NCBI GenBank assembly: GCA_031761405.1
Contig: JASEVX010000003.1
Coordinates: forward strand, 113,773,831 to 113,837,830
Source of the DNA: Serripes groenlandicus
Lineage: Eukaryota > Mollusca > Bivalvia > Cardiida > Cardiidae
Direction: 5' to 3'
Length of the DNA stretch: 64,000 nucleotides
Below the pieces are notes generated by a model. It did not search any database. It was not told the DNA's origin and saw only the letters and a program-made list of their open reading frames with translations. Below, piece after piece: positions 17,872-29,768 of the stretch; position 1 is the first letter of the stretch, and each line of letters opens with the position of its first letter. The position numbers and the translations under genes were made by a program.

Positions 17872-20800
17872 ATGTCGAAGAGAATTGTCCGGTATTCAGA
17901 CAGTAGTGAAAGCGACGACGATGATGATGATGATGATGATGATGATTTCCACGACAAAACGACGAAAAGCATAGAAAACTTGCTATACCTTGTCGATCAG
18001 ACGATGAGGACGATGAACTTGACTTGATTAAAAAGAAAACCTTGTAAAAATGATAGAGAAAACAATGAAGAAGATACATCTGACATCAAACATTTATTTC
18101 ATCTACAACATTCTTTGAATAAGAAATCTCGTAAATTCAGACTGAATCGCATGTAATGACTGCAACTTTCAAGAAATCTTGAAGAAATTTCCACCACGAG
18201 GACTTGATAAACTGTCTTGGTCAAATTACCAGAAGGAAATCAAATCAACTTGAACGGAACCCTACCGAATAAGATCTAGAATTACTATTAATCATCCATC
18301 TTTAAACATGGGGATTTACATTCGCCATTCTCTGAATGCTAGTCCAGTCTAGACAGGTGTAATCATGTTGAATGAAATTGAAAAGTATTACAATCAACAC
18401 CAGAGTTCAGTCTGACCGATGACACGCATGCCGCGCGCTATCATTACACACGCTCATCCTTCATCTGGTGATGGAACGAAAAGCAAGATTGAATTCACAC
18501 AGAAATTCACTGGATTCAAAAATCTTTGCTAAAACAATGCACCTCCCAAATCTCTACAAAATCACACCCATCCCGACTCACAAGAACCACCACCGTATGT
18601 GCTTTGCAAGAGACTTAGCAGTGGTAATCTGAATGTGAATCACCATGACACAGCATGACTGGACAGATGAAATTGAATCAAATAGAAGGTCCGATCCGAC
18701 AACTTCCAAAAGAGTGACGCTGAAGAATCCTCCTATGAAAACAGGGAATTTCACCAAATCAATCTTGGTGGACTAGACGAGTATAGGATCATACAGACAT
18801 TTCTCTATGCAGAGGACTATCGTTATTAAGTACACAACCAGCCTACTCTAGGTATAGTTCGTAACTTGAACACCTGTTGGTGTACAGACAAAGTAAAGTA
18901 CTCAATTTGTATTATCATCAAGGTCATTACGACTACATTTCTAGTATAACTGGGTTTTTTGGTTGTAGCTACTCTTGTGGAGTTCTGTGATGTTGCATGA
19001 TCAAAATCGTGAAAGCCATTCTTGTTTACACAATTGTAAAAGCATGCTTTACCATAGGAAAGTGTATGTCATTTGAGGACATCAACAAACATGTAAAGAT
19101 TTGTAACAGATTTTTCTATGGTTCAGAATGTTTTCACCAATCATAAGATAGTAGTTGGAAAACAGAAGCAATCCATTTGTCAACTTGTGAAATCTTGTTT
19201 GAAATCGTGAGAGGTCAATATAAAGTCAGAAAAGCGCTACACGTTTGTAAAGGTAATGAAAAATGCGATACTGTCAAAAAATAACTATCTTATCTCATAG
19301 GTGTCATAATTCAACCTTAACAAAAGAAAGTTGAATAAGACAGACGATAAAGCCAGTACTACAGGAAAGAAAAGCCACTGTTTATATTTTATGATTTCGA
19401 ATGCAAACAAGATACAGGTGTTCATATCCCTAATTAACTGTATTGCTCATTATGCATGTGATGAATGCATCTCAATGAATCTCTTGATTTTCATTGTTCA
19501 ACTTGTCACACATCATTTTCAAAAGAAAGAGAAGTTGTATTTCAAGGAGTAAATACATTGACTGATTTTTGCAACTGGGTGTTTCTGATCAACATAAAGG
19601 CATCACAGCTATTGCTCACAATTTTAAAGGATATGACGGTCAATTCATTTACATCAAGTCATTTCACATGGAGTGAAACTCCCAAAGTTAATCATGAATG
19701 GAAACAGTATCATGAAACTGGAATTGAATGGAGTTCGTTTAATTGATTCATTTAATTTCATGAGCTGTGCATTGGCTAAGTTCCCAGATACATTTGGTCT
19801 TCATGAAATGAAAAAAGGTTACTTTCCCCATTGGGCAAATACAGATCAGTTCTGTAGTTATGTTGGACCTTATCTTGATGTCAAATATTACAAGCCTGAC
19901 TCAATGTCTAAAGAAGGAAGAGAAAAATTCATGGTCTGGTATAATGAAAAAGTAGAACAGAGTGTCATTTTTGATTTTCAGAAAGAGATAGAGTCTTATT
20001 GTAGGTCTGATGTTGATATCCTTAGACGAGGATGTGGACAATTCAGAAAAGTGTTCATGAAACATGGTGGTATCGATCCGCTTTTAGAGTCAGTTACTAT
20101 TGCAGATGCTTGCAATAAGGTATGGAGACAGAATTATTTACCAAAAGGTAAAATTGCTATTATTTCAAGTAAGGATCCATCCCAACGTCGTTTTTCTATG
20201 AAAGCAATACGGTGGATACAAAGCATAGCTAATGAAAAGAGTATTTACATTCAGCACGCTAGAAATGATGGAGAATTCAGAATTGGTAGATATAGTGTAG
20301 ATGGTTATCATGAGAAGACAAACACAGTCTATGAATTCCTTGGGGACTTGTATCATGGTTGTCCAGTTTGTTACCCAAAACGAAATCAGTTAAGTCCTAT
20401 CACTGGTGAGACTATGCAACATTTATACAATAGTACAATGAATCGTCTTGAGGAAATTAAAGTTAAAGGTTTCAATGTTGAAATTATGTGGGAACATGAA
20501 TTCGATGCTAAGATTAAAAATGACAAAGTCTTCAAATCCAAAATTAACAAGTTGTTTCCCTATTGTGACCCCATTGACCCAAGAGAGGCTTTGTATGGAG
20601 GTCGATGTAATTCAGTGAAAATTACTCATGATATTAATGAAAGTAAGGACAAAGAAATCAAGTACATTGATATTTGTTCTTTGTACCCCTTTGTTTGTAA
20701 ACACAAATCTTATCCGGTTGGACACCCAAAAGTTATAACCGCTGAGAGTATTGATATGGAAAATATTCGTCAGTATGAAGGATTGATTAAATGCAAAGTT

Positions 20801-21940
20801 TCACCACCAGATGATTTATTACACCCCGTTTTACCTGTTCATTGCAATAATAAATTGATGTTTCCTCTCTGTATGAAATGTGCACAAGAAAGTTCCAATA
20901 CTTGCAATCATAATCAGGATGAAAGATCAATGGTTGGAACGTGGATAACATTTGAATTGTTCAAAGCTTTAGACATGGGGTATCAATTGATTCATGTGTA
21001 TGAAATTTGGCATTTTACTTCGATCTCAAATCAATTCTTTCAAGGGTATGTAGATAACTTCTTGAAAATCAAGCAGGAAGCTAGTGGTTACCCCGGTTGG
21101 TGTAAGTCTGATTCGGAAAAGCAGAAGTTCATTCATGATTATGAAAAAGCAGAAGGTGTCAAACTTGACTCATCTTCCATTCAGAAAAATCCAGGTCTTC
21201 GATCTTTTGCAAAGATCATGTTGAATTGTCTTTGGGGAAAATTGGCTCAGCGAGAAATCATGAGTCAAACTGAGTACATTAAAGATGCAACAAAGTACTT
21301 TGAAATGATGAATAACTCAAATGTTCTTGTGAAACATGTTGAAATATTTGATAATGAGTGTGATTTCATACTGGTGAATTATGAGACCAAGTTAGATCAC
21401 ATTGAAACCCATGCTACAGCCAATGTTATAGTGGGTTCCTATGTGACAGCGTATGCAAGAATGGAACTGTACAGTATCTTAGAAAAATTAAAATCAAGAG
21501 TATTGTACTTTGACACAGACAGTTGTATGTACATTCATGATCCATGCTTATGGAATCCACCCATTATTAATAGCAGACTAGGAAAATGGACAGATGAAGA
21601 GCCAGATTGTACAATTGTCAAATTCAGAGGACTAGGTCCAAAAAATTATGCTTATGAAATGAAAACAAAAGAAGGAAAAAGAGAAACTAAATGTAAAGTG
21701 AAAGGAATCACATTGGATTATAATACCTGTCAATTGATCAACTTTGAAACATTTACACAATGTGCTGAAGATCGTAACACAGAAATAAAAGTGACCTATG
21801 CGTGTAGAATTAAAAGACATACCGACAGATCTGTGACAAGTGAAGCTCAAACAAAAACGTACAGATCAGTGTATACAAAAAGAGTAATTGTCAATGATAC
21901 GGACACTGTTCCATATGGGTACAAATCTCTGCGTCAATAA
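17872..21940 (+). pseudogene. DNA polymerase B, copy 2, N-terminal third broken
   Basis: Corresponds to 5027-9034. From 17872 to about 19670 many one-base indels destroy the frame across the N-terminal domain, zinc region and the first two exonuclease motifs. From 19673 a clean frame of 755 codons matches copy 1 exactly, carrying the third exonuclease motif and polymerase motifs A, B and C. The ATG at 19673 is only the first methionine of the clean stretch and not a natural start. The clustering of errors next to the gap points to poor consensus quality. Confidence 0.85.
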
Positions 21941-22024
21941 TATGAATTGTATAAAAGATGTGAATAAAATAAGATAACTTTATTCTTGTGTTGTTATTTC
22001 TTCTCAGACCTTTAAAGAGTTAAC

Positions 22025-22690
22025 ATGGATGCCGATATTCAGTCCATATTATTTCAGCACCCCTGTAATATGTATATCACAGGGCCTAGTGGATGTGGAA
22101 AAACAGAATTTGTTCATAAACTGATTGAATATAGAAATGATCTGTTCAACATTGTACCAGAAAAAGTGGTATGGTGTTACAAAGAATGGCAACATGCTTA
22201 CAATGTTATGCAAGAGAAATTCGAAATCATAAAATTCATTGAAGGTATTCCCGACGATGAAAATGAAATTGTAAGTGATGTTGACATTCCACATTTAGTT
22301 GTCTTTGATGACATGTTAGGGGAAAAAGATGAAGATAAAATCAAGTTATGGTTTACAAGAAAAGGTCATCATAGGAATGCTAGTGTGATTTATATCACAC
22401 AAAACATGTTTCAACAGTCCAAGTCGAGCCGAACCATTAGTTTGAATTCAAAATACATGATCTTGTTTCAAAATGTACGTGATAAGAATCAAATAAAGAC
22501 TTTGGCAAATCAAATGCAAGCACCTCATTTGATAATGGCCTACCAAGATGCTACATCTAAAGATCATGGGTATTTGGTGATTGATTTTCATTCTCGTACT
22601 CAAAAGGAGATGAAACTAAGAACGGATATATTTCACAGATGGTTTACACAAAATGAAGATCGTGGACCTATTGTTTATTCTCCACTATAA
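22025..22690 (+). CDS. Packaging ATPase, copy 2
   Basis: Encodes the same 221-residue protein as 9119-9784, with Walker A and B intact. The upstream TATA, AATAAA and candidate splice acceptor are also conserved at the 12906-bp offset. Probably the same locus assembled twice. Confidence 0.9.
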   Translation: MDADIQSILFQHPCNMYITGPSGCGKTEFVHKLIEYRNDLFNIVPEKVVWCYKEWQHAYNVMQEKFEIIKFIEGIPDDENEIVSDVDIPHLVVFDDMLGEKDEDKIKLWFTRKGHHRNASVIYITQNMFQQSKSSRTISLNSKYMILFQNVRDKNQIKTLANQMQAPHLIMAYQDATSKDHGYLVIDFHSRTQKEMKLRTDIFHRWFTQNEDRGPIVYSPL

Positions 22691-22747
22691 AACACTTATG
22701 ATGAGAAGATCAACATTCATTTATCTTGGTCAGGTCTTTGTGTAAAC

Positions 22748-23458
22748 ATGGCTATACCACACACTTCAAAGTCAGTGATTCATGCCTTACAAAACCTAAG
22801 TCATGAAACCAACAAACATGCCAGAGAAGCTTTACTCAAAGCAGGGTTAAAAGAAATATTAAAATGGTTTACTTTGGCTGCTAAAAACATTGTTGGTCAT
22901 AAAATCAAATTACCGAAACAGACGGTTACATACATGACGAAACATAAAGATGACATACATAAGTTAGCCAACCCTGAGATTGATGAAGAAGTCAAGCGAA
23001 AAATTATTCTTAAACCTGGCGGAGGAGGGTTTCTTGGTGGTGTTATAATTAGAAGCTTGTTACGATGGAACGGAGAAAAGACAGCTCGTAAATTTGGTGT
23101 TGACAAACAAAGGAAAAAGCCGTCCAAAAAAAGAAATGACCGATATGTCATCGATGAAAGATTTATTACAATGAGAAAAAAAACCAGAAATAAAACAAAA
23201 ACAAAAACCAAGAAAAAAGATTTGAAGAAAAAAACACCTAAAAGTCAAAAAAGACAAAAACAAGTTCGGACAATGACACCACGTAAACAAATACAGTTTC
23301 AATCTATTCCTTCTTCAAGTGGACTTGGTACTCCTCCATACACAGCATCCCGTGCTACGGACTTGTACGATATTGCACCATTTTCGCCGCTGACAACTGT
23401 ACCACTTTCATCATCAGCAAGAACAGCTTTAGGTGCTTTGTATTCACGATTTGCATAA
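22748..23458 (+). CDS. Basic virion-core candidate, copy 2
   Basis: Same 236-residue protein as at 9842-10552, including the PGGGG segment and lysine-rich block. No difference was noticed. Confidence 0.68.
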   Translation: MAIPHTSKSVIHALQNLSHETNKHAREALLKAGLKEILKWFTLAAKNIVGHKIKLPKQTVTYMTKHKDDIHKLANPEIDEEVKRKIILKPGGGGFLGGVIIRSLLRWNGEKTARKFGVDKQRKKPSKKRNDRYVIDERFITMRKKTRNKTKTKTKKKDLKKKTPKSQKRQKQVRTMTPRKQIQFQSIPSSSGLGTPPYTASRATDLYDIAPFSPLTTVPLSSSARTALGALYSRFA

Positions 23459-23514
23459 AAGTATTGCAATGAAAAGAAATAGATCATTTTACTTCAGACA
23501 GAGATAGTGTCAAC

Positions 23515-23880
23515 ATGGGTAAACAGAAATCACCACTCATTAGAAAACATGGATCAATGGTAATGGCCATGATACAGTCACCACACAACGTGAGAAAAAA
23601 GCTAATAAACGCAGCTAATCGTCCTGTCATTGATTGTGTTTCGGAATGTTGTCACAACGTTTTAAAAGGCAATGTTCATCTGACCAAGGCTCATAAGACT
23701 AAGTTACATCCAATCCGTCAACAACTCAGACAAATTGCATCGAAATCGGTTTCCATTAAGAAAAAGAAACGAATTCTTAACCAGAAAGGAGGATTCCTAC
23801 CGTTGCTTGCAGGAGCCTTATTACCATTGTTAGGAAAAGCTGTTATCGGGGGACTTGGTGGTGTGCTGAAATCACTGTAA
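23515..23880 (+). CDS. Small basic protein with hydrophobic tail, copy 2
   Basis: Same 121-residue protein as at 10609-10974. Confidence 0.68.
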   Translation: MGKQKSPLIRKHGSMVMAMIQSPHNVRKKLINAANRPVIDCVSECCHNVLKGNVHLTKAHKTKLHPIRQQLRQIASKSVSIKKKKRILNQKGGFLPLLAGALLPLLGKAVIGGLGGVLKSL

Positions 23881-23885
23881 GAACA

Positions 23886-24752
23886 ATGTCAGTCAGAAAA
23901 ATGGTTATTGTACCTTATCAAATCTTAGAGGATATGAAACGTCAAAAACAAAGACCTCGATTACCACCAAATCCACAAGTAGCAGATGTAGTACATCTAC
24001 AAAATAAGATGTCGGGTATATTGGAAACGTCAGATATGTCAGAAACAGAAAAGGTGCAAAAGTACGGTGAAACTTTATTCAAGTTACAGAACTCATTGAA
24101 AAAGGCTCAATCATGGTCACAACCATCACAACAACATACAACTACCCCATCAAATTCTGAACCTAATTCAATGCATGACCGAATATTACAAAGCGTTCCT
24201 AAAACCATGCAAAGGAAAGCTGAATTACTTTTAAACATGGTCAAAGAAAATGAAAATCTTGTTTGGGATAATCACGGTGTTGTTTCATACAAAGGTAAAC
24301 GACTTCCTGGCTCAAATATCATTGATTTAATCAATGATTCATTAAGACTTAGAAAAGGTATTGAACCAAGAGGCTGGGAAACTTTTTCAAAGGCTTTACA
24401 TGAAAGCAACGTACCACAAGAAGTTATTGGTAATCAAGCAAGATGGAAATGGATGCATAAACGAAACATACATGATGATAAAGCCGACGAAAGTGAATCT
24501 GATGATTACAGTACTCCTACGAAATCACCACCATCTGCAAAAATGAAAAAACAAGTTCATTTTGATAATGATTACAGTACCCCAAAAAAATCACCATCTT
24601 CTGCAAAAATGAAAAAACAAGTTCGAGCAATGACACCCTACACGCAACCTGGTGAAAGAGATCGTCTTAGGGAATTTTACAGAAAAGAATTAACTACCCC
24701 TATAAAGCAAGAAGCAAGTACTTCAAAACGTCAGACATGGGAATCATACTAA
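23886..24752 (+). CDS. Conserved 288-aa Polinton protein, copy 2
   Basis: Same protein as at 10980-11846; the two Ser/Thr-Pro/Lys repeats and the 16-nt overlap with the integrase gene are kept. Confidence 0.68.
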   Translation: MSVRKMVIVPYQILEDMKRQKQRPRLPPNPQVADVVHLQNKMSGILETSDMSETEKVQKYGETLFKLQNSLKKAQSWSQPSQQHTTTPSNSEPNSMHDRILQSVPKTMQRKAELLLNMVKENENLVWDNHGVVSYKGKRLPGSNIIDLINDSLRLRKGIEPRGWETFSKALHESNVPQEVIGNQARWKWMHKRNIHDDKADESESDDYSTPTKSPPSAKMKKQVHFDNDYSTPKKSPSSAKMKKQVRAMTPYTQPGERDRLREFYRKELTTPIKQEASTSKRQTWESY

Positions 24753-25861
24753 AGAAGAAGCATCAGAAACTTGATTTCGTTTTAAGAAAATTGTATTACA
24801 ACATAAATAGTTCTGTAGCCTATTCTAGTATTAAGCAGCTGTATCATGCTGCAAAGTACGTTTTGAAGGGTGTGAAATATCAGGATGTAAGGGAATGGTT
24901 ACAAGGAGAAACAACATTTACTTTACATAAACCTATACGTAGACGTTTCAAAAGACGTAGAACTATTGTGGCTGGTATTGATCAACAATGGCAAGCTGAT
25001 TTAGCAGACATGCAACATTTAGCTAAACAAAATGACAACAAAAAGTATTTACTTTGTGTTATTGATGTATTTTCTAAGTTTTCCTGGGTTGTTCCTATTC
25101 CAAATAAAACTGGTAAAACGTTAATTGTTGCATTTCAATCCATACTTCAGAAATCAAAAAGAACCCCGATTTCTTTGCAAACGGATAAAGGTACGGAATT
25201 CAAAAACAAAGAATTTCAACAATGGTTAAAACGAAATCGAATTCATTTTTTTACTACTGAAAACCCTGAAACAAAAGCAAGTATTGTTGAAAGATTTCAA
25301 AGAACTTTGAAAACACGTATGTGGAAATATTTCACTCACATGAAAACAAAGCGTTACATTGATATTCTGGAAAAATTAGTAAAGAATTACAATAATACTT
25401 ATCACAGAAGTATCAAATCAAATCCTGCATCTGTTAATCAAACTAATGAAGCTGAAATTTCAGAGAATCTATACCCTCAGAATCCCGTTTCAAATAAAAA
25501 AGCAAAATTCAAAATAGGAAACCGTGTACGAATTAACAAAACAAAACGAACATTTGAAAAAGGTTATCTTCCTAACTGGACACTGGAATTATTTGAAATT
25601 GTACATGTAAATAAATCAACTTCTCCAGTAACATATGTCGTTAAAGATTTAGACGGTGAGCAAATCTTGGGCACGTTTTATGAACCTGAATTACAATTCA
25701 TAAAAGATGATGAAATCTATGACATTGATTCAGTTCTTGCAAAGCGAACAAGACGTAAAGGTAACAAAATAGTCAGAGAAATAAAGGTTAATTGGAAAGG
25801 ATATCCTACCAAATTTCAAAGTTGGATTCCAGAATCATATCTTGTTAATAAAAAGTCATGA
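24737..25861 (+). CDS. Integrase with chromodomain, copy 2
   Basis: Same 374-residue protein as at 11831-12955, with the D88, D150, E185 triad and chromodomain intact. Confidence 0.92.
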   Translation: MGIILKKKHQKLDFVLRKLYYNINSSVAYSSIKQLYHAAKYVLKGVKYQDVREWLQGETTFTLHKPIRRRFKRRRTIVAGIDQQWQADLADMQHLAKQNDNKKYLLCVIDVFSKFSWVVPIPNKTGKTLIVAFQSILQKSKRTPISLQTDKGTEFKNKEFQQWLKRNRIHFFTTENPETKASIVERFQRTLKTRMWKYFTHMKTKRYIDILEKLVKNYNNTYHRSIKSNPASVNQTNEAEISENLYPQNPVSNKKAKFKIGNRVRINKTKRTFEKGYLPNWTLELFEIVHVNKSTSPVTYVVKDLDGEQILGTFYEPELQFIKDDEIYDIDSVLAKRTRRKGNKIVREIKVNWKGYPTKFQSWIPESYLVNKKS

Positions 25862-26166
25862 CGCTAGACAAGCGTTCACAGTCTAACATTGAAGTTGGAA
25901 CAGAAAGTATCGACGATAGTCGATCAACACCGTATAATTGCTGCGGAAATCGTGTTCCTAAAAATCAGTTCACGTACATTTCACAAATCATTGTTATTTA
26001 TACAATCATTGTAACGTCCATAATACATCTCAGTCTTAGAACAGAAAATCACGAATTGTGGTTAATTCTTTTAAGTAGTTCATTAGGTTATATTCTACCA
26101 TCACCAGGTTTGAAATATACAAAACAGGGTAAACAAACGTTTGATCTTATTGATGGTAAAAGATGA
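25858..26166 (+). CDS. Two-span membrane protein, copy 2
   Basis: Same 102-residue protein as at 12952-13260, with ATGA overlaps at both ends. Confidence 0.72.
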   Translation: MTLDKRSQSNIEVGTESIDDSRSTPYNCCGNRVPKNQFTYISQIIVIYTIIVTSIIHLSLRTENHELWLILLSSSLGYILPSPGLKYTKQGKQTFDLIDGKR

Positions 26167-27050
26167 ATTCATTTTATCTTACATTACCGAGTGACAGTTC
26201 TATGGATTACTTTCCAAGTAATACACAATGTTGTTTTAAAGTCAAGTTACCGAAAACAATTCATATTGGAAAAGAACAATGGGAAGTTGCAATAGCTCAA
26301 CTAATTACACCGTCACAATTTTTAAACATATCTGAGAAAGAAGCAGAATTTGAAATAATCACACGTGATGTAGAGCTTCAAAAACTACTTGTTAAATATA
26401 CTAAGAAATTGCCACCAGTATTACCAATAGACCATGATGTATCTAATACACCAAACAAGTGGTCAATGAAATTCACTTTGGCTGCGGGGTCCTATTCATC
26501 ACCATCACATGTGCTGAATGTTGTAAATGAAATAATACAAAATATGATAGGTGACATACTATCAAAAAATCAATCTGCTTTGATTATCGAATATTCAAAA
26601 AAAACAAAACGTCCAAAACTTGGATTTACTAAAATTATTAAAACAGGGATAAAACTTCATCCATCATTGTTTTTGAAATTCGGTGGATCACCAGAATTCA
26701 AAGGTAATACAATTTATCCGGGGAAAAATAGTTTACAAATGTTTAAGTACAATGCAAATATTGATGCAGGATATAATCATTTGTTTATCTATTCAGATAT
26801 TGTTGAATACTCTATCGTTGGTGATACATTAGCCCCTATACTTCGTGTCGTTCCATTCAAATCATCCAATTCTGATGAAAATAATGATAGTCAACATATC
26901 AATCATGAAATAATGAATTTACATTATGTCCCTGTCTCAAAATCGGAATTCGATACAATTCATATCAATATAACTGGTGATTCTGGTTATCCTGTTCATT
27001 TTGTTATTGGCAAGACAATCGCAAAGTTACATTTCAGACAGGTTCACTAA
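26163..27050 (+). CDS. Penton-like protein candidate, copy 2
   Basis: Same 295-residue protein as at 13257-14144. Confidence 0.68.
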   Translation: MNSFYLTLPSDSSMDYFPSNTQCCFKVKLPKTIHIGKEQWEVAIAQLITPSQFLNISEKEAEFEIITRDVELQKLLVKYTKKLPPVLPIDHDVSNTPNKWSMKFTLAAGSYSSPSHVLNVVNEIIQNMIGDILSKNQSALIIEYSKKTKRPKLGFTKIIKTGIKLHPSLFLKFGGSPEFKGNTIYPGKNSLQMFKYNANIDAGYNHLFIYSDIVEYSIVGDTLAPILRVVPFKSSNSDENNDSQHINHEIMNLHYVPVSKSEFDTIHINITGDSGYPVHFVIGKTIAKLHFRQVH

Positions 27051-27074
27051 AGTGTGGGTTAACCAATACCAAAA

Positions 27075-27455
27075 ATGATGCCTGTATATAGAGGTGTAAA
27101 ACACCAGTATGGGTATGGACTAGGTTCATTATTTAAATCAGCACTCAGAACCGTTACACCACTACTAAAACCTTTAGTCAAATCTGGATTGAATGCTTTA
27201 AAGAAGGAGGGTATTAAACAAGGAATAGGTGCAGCTCAAGATATTTTCTTACATGGAAAAAATCCAAAAGCTGTATTGATATCGCGTGGAAAAGAATCAG
27301 TAAAAGATCTGGCACAGAATCTTATAGGTGGAATAAATAAGCCTAAAACGAGACAGTCTCGTCATTTAAAGTCTCGAACTCCTAGGGGTAAGATCGTTTC
27401 AAAGAGACATAAGAAACATTACAGTAAACCTAGAACTTTAGACGTGTTTGATTAA
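27075..27455 (+). CDS. Small basic amphipathic protein, copy 2
   Basis: Same 126-residue protein as at 14169-14549. Confidence 0.63.
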   Translation: MMPVYRGVKHQYGYGLGSLFKSALRTVTPLLKPLVKSGLNALKKEGIKQGIGAAQDIFLHGKNPKAVLISRGKESVKDLAQNLIGGINKPKTRQSRHLKSRTPRGKIVSKRHKKHYSKPRTLDVFD

Positions 27456-27472
27456 AGAAACCAGTATTAAAA

Positions 27473-28780
27473 ATGATGCAAAGTGGGTCTTGTGAGTGTA
27501 GTAAATCAGAACTTGATGTTCTGTCTGTGCCACCAACGATGACAACAATGCAAGAAAGTCAATGGGTTGAGCATTTTCCTGTAGCATCTTTAGGAAACAA
27601 TTCACCGATAGAATTCATCATTCCATCTCAGACAGAGTGTTGGACAGATTTGTCACAGTCTTATTTGTATGTTAAATTCAAAATTACAAAAGCAGATGGT
27701 ACTGACTTAGATGCAGATTCTAGTGTTGCCCCAACAAACAATTTTCTTCACAGTATGTTTAGCAGTGTTGATCTGTATTTAAACAATAAATTGGTCAGCT
27801 GTAATTTGGACACATACCCGTACAGAGCATATATTGAAAATCTTCTGTCATACAATACTGATAGTAAAGTCACTCATCTAAGGGCTAGTGAGCTTTGGAT
27901 TAAAGACACTGCTGGAGCATTCGATGCATTAGCTCATGATGGTGCCAACGATGGATTAAAAAAAAGATTGGCTGTAATAACAGAAAGCAGAACCACAGAG
28001 TTGTGTGGACGAATTCATCTTGATATGTTTCATCAAGAGAAATATTTACCAAATGGTATTGAAATGCGATTAAAGCTCAATAGATCTTCTTCAACCTTCT
28101 GTCTTACAGGTGAAGCCGGGTCACCACAATCAAAAGTTGTGTTTGAATCAGTTAGTTTCAATGTAAGAAATGTTGAAATACTACCAGTCATTGCAAATGA
28201 TCTAAATCAAGTCATTGCACAGCAAAACATGAAAATACCAATTCGTAGAGTTGAAGTTAAAACGTTTACAGTCGGAACTGGTCTTCAGTCTAAAGTTGAA
28301 GATCATTTGTTCCAAGGACAATTACCAAAACGTATTTTCATTGGTATGGTACGAAATGATGCTTTAAATGGGGTTTTTACACGAAATCCATTCCATTTTC
28401 AACACTTTAATCTGTGTAAACTAAATGTTTCATGTAACGGTCATAGTATTCATAACAGACCATTTGAACCTGATTTCGAACATGGCCTTTTTCTTAAGTC
28501 ATACCTGTCGCTACACCAGGCTGCCTCGGCTATTGGCGCTAATAAATCATTTGACATAACTAAAGCTGAGTTCGAAGCTGGCTATGCATTGTGGGGGTAT
28601 GATCTGACAGCAGATCAAGGCAGTGAAGAAGGACAGCTACATCCTATAAAAACAGGGAGCCTCAGAATTGAACTTCAGTTTGGTACGGCACTTCCAAGAG
28701 TCATCAACGTTATTGTCTTTGCTGAATTCGATAATCAGATAGAAATCAACGGCTTAAGAGAAATCATCACAGATTACTGA
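27473..28780 (+). CDS. Major capsid protein, double jelly-roll (F54H12.2-like), intact
   Basis: A 435-residue protein and the best version of the capsid gene in the window. The N-terminus (SGSCECSKSELDVLSVPPT) and the conserved run of SPIEFII, YLYVKFKIT and NTYPYRAYIENLLSY-type segments (the last here as DTYPYRAYIENLLSY, about 111-125) match the family often labelled uncharacterized protein F54H12.2-like in invertebrate genomes, which is the hexon-like major capsid protein of Polintons. Further conserved-looking segments are ELWIKDTAG (about 142-150) and the C-terminal RVINVIVFAEFDNQIEI. The jelly-roll fold is inferred from family. It lies between the small basic protein and the 151-aa gene. 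Confidence 0.88.
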   Translation: MMQSGSCECSKSELDVLSVPPTMTTMQESQWVEHFPVASLGNNSPIEFIIPSQTECWTDLSQSYLYVKFKITKADGTDLDADSSVAPTNNFLHSMFSSVDLYLNNKLVSCNLDTYPYRAYIENLLSYNTDSKVTHLRASELWIKDTAGAFDALAHDGANDGLKKRLAVITESRTTELCGRIHLDMFHQEKYLPNGIEMRLKLNRSSSTFCLTGEAGSPQSKVVFESVSFNVRNVEILPVIANDLNQVIAQQNMKIPIRRVEVKTFTVGTGLQSKVEDHLFQGQLPKRIFIGMVRNDALNGVFTRNPFHFQHFNLCKLNVSCNGHSIHNRPFEPDFEHGLFLKSYLSLHQAASAIGANKSFDITKAEFEAGYALWGYDLTADQGSEEGQLHPIKTGSLRIELQFGTALPRVINVIVFAEFDNQIEINGLREIITDY

Positions 28781-28818
28781 AAAAAGAAATCATCACAGAT
28801 TACTGGAAAAAAGAAATC

Positions 28819-29274
28819 ATGGCCGGTCATGAATTGGCGATTCTACTTAGAGATGAAGCTTTCAAAGTGAAATATTCTTCAGCCGCTGTCAGTGAAAAAA
28901 GGAGAAAGGACATTTACAATTCTCTTGAAAAAATCATAATAGATGAATTACAGACACTTATCGCTGAAGAAGTACATAACAATTGTCATGGGTGTCTCAT
29001 AGATCATCCAAGTCAAATGCAACATCAACTTTGCCTCTTCATGGACAGACATGATCATACAGATATGTTCGTTGCCACAGCAATGCATAGGATTAATCCA
29101 AACAAGATCATGGAGAAATGGTATCCTGTAATAGAAGAAATGGCATTGAAAGACTCAGAAATTGTAGTAGCCTACAAAATGTGGTTGAATATTAAACAGA
29201 ATGTTATCAATGGGTTTCCTGATTTATGGATTGAACAGTGGGGTGAGAAAGTCAAACAGGCCTGGGGAAAGTAA
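28819..29274 (+). CDS. Conserved 151-aa Cys/His protein, copy 2
   Basis: Same protein as at 15921-16376; the C/T change at 29139 is silent. Confidence 0.68.
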   Translation: MAGHELAILLRDEAFKVKYSSAAVSEKRRKDIYNSLEKIIIDELQTLIAEEVHNNCHGCLIDHPSQMQHQLCLFMDRHDHTDMFVATAMHRINPNKIMEKWYPVIEEMALKDSEIVVAYKMWLNIKQNVINGFPDLWIEQWGEKVKQAWGK

Positions 29275-29768
29275 TGCATACTCATGAAATACAATACATA
29301 CTGGATCATGGAACTTGGATAAAAAACCTTCATGCACAAGTTTGTGCTAAAGATCAATTACCAAAACAAAAACCAGACAGTGTACAAGCTTACATTGTCA
29401 ATACAGACTCATCTGACAGATCTGGTGAACATTGGATAGCAGTGATCTTTAACAGAAATGGAGAATCAACATACTTCGATTCATATGGATTACCACCACT
29501 CGACACAGAAATTATGAGCTTTATCCACAATAACTCATCATCATGGACATACAACAAACAAGTTATTCAAAGTTTGTTGGGTGTAGTGTGTGGATATTAC
29601 TGTATATTTGTACTGAATGCAGTAGCGAGAGGAAACAATCTACAGAAATGTCTACAACAAACATTTAGGACAACCGAACATCACAGAAACGATCGAAATG
29701 TAACCATTTGGTTCAAACAGATTTATGGAAAAACAATACATGAAAAGACTTTAAAAACTTTATTGTAA
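29274..29768 (+). CDS. Adenain-like protease, copy 2
   Basis: Same 164-residue protein as at 16376-16870, with H53, D69 and C110 intact. One silent T/A change lies within the YG-L codons after the acidic motif. AATAAA at 29834-29839 would end the transcript. Confidence 0.88.
   Translation: MHTHEIQYILDHGTWIKNLHAQVCAKDQLPKQKPDSVQAYIVNTDSSDRSGEHWIAVIFNRNGESTYFDSYGLPPLDTEIMSFIHNNSSSWTYNKQVIQSLLGVVCGYYCIFVLNAVARGNNLQKCLQQTFRTTEHHRNDRNVTIWFKQIYGKTIHEKTLKTLL

Noticed and set aside
19673..21940. A separate short DNA polymerase gene with its own start
   Set aside because: The ATG is an internal methionine of the full polymerase; upstream sequence matches copy 1 with indels.
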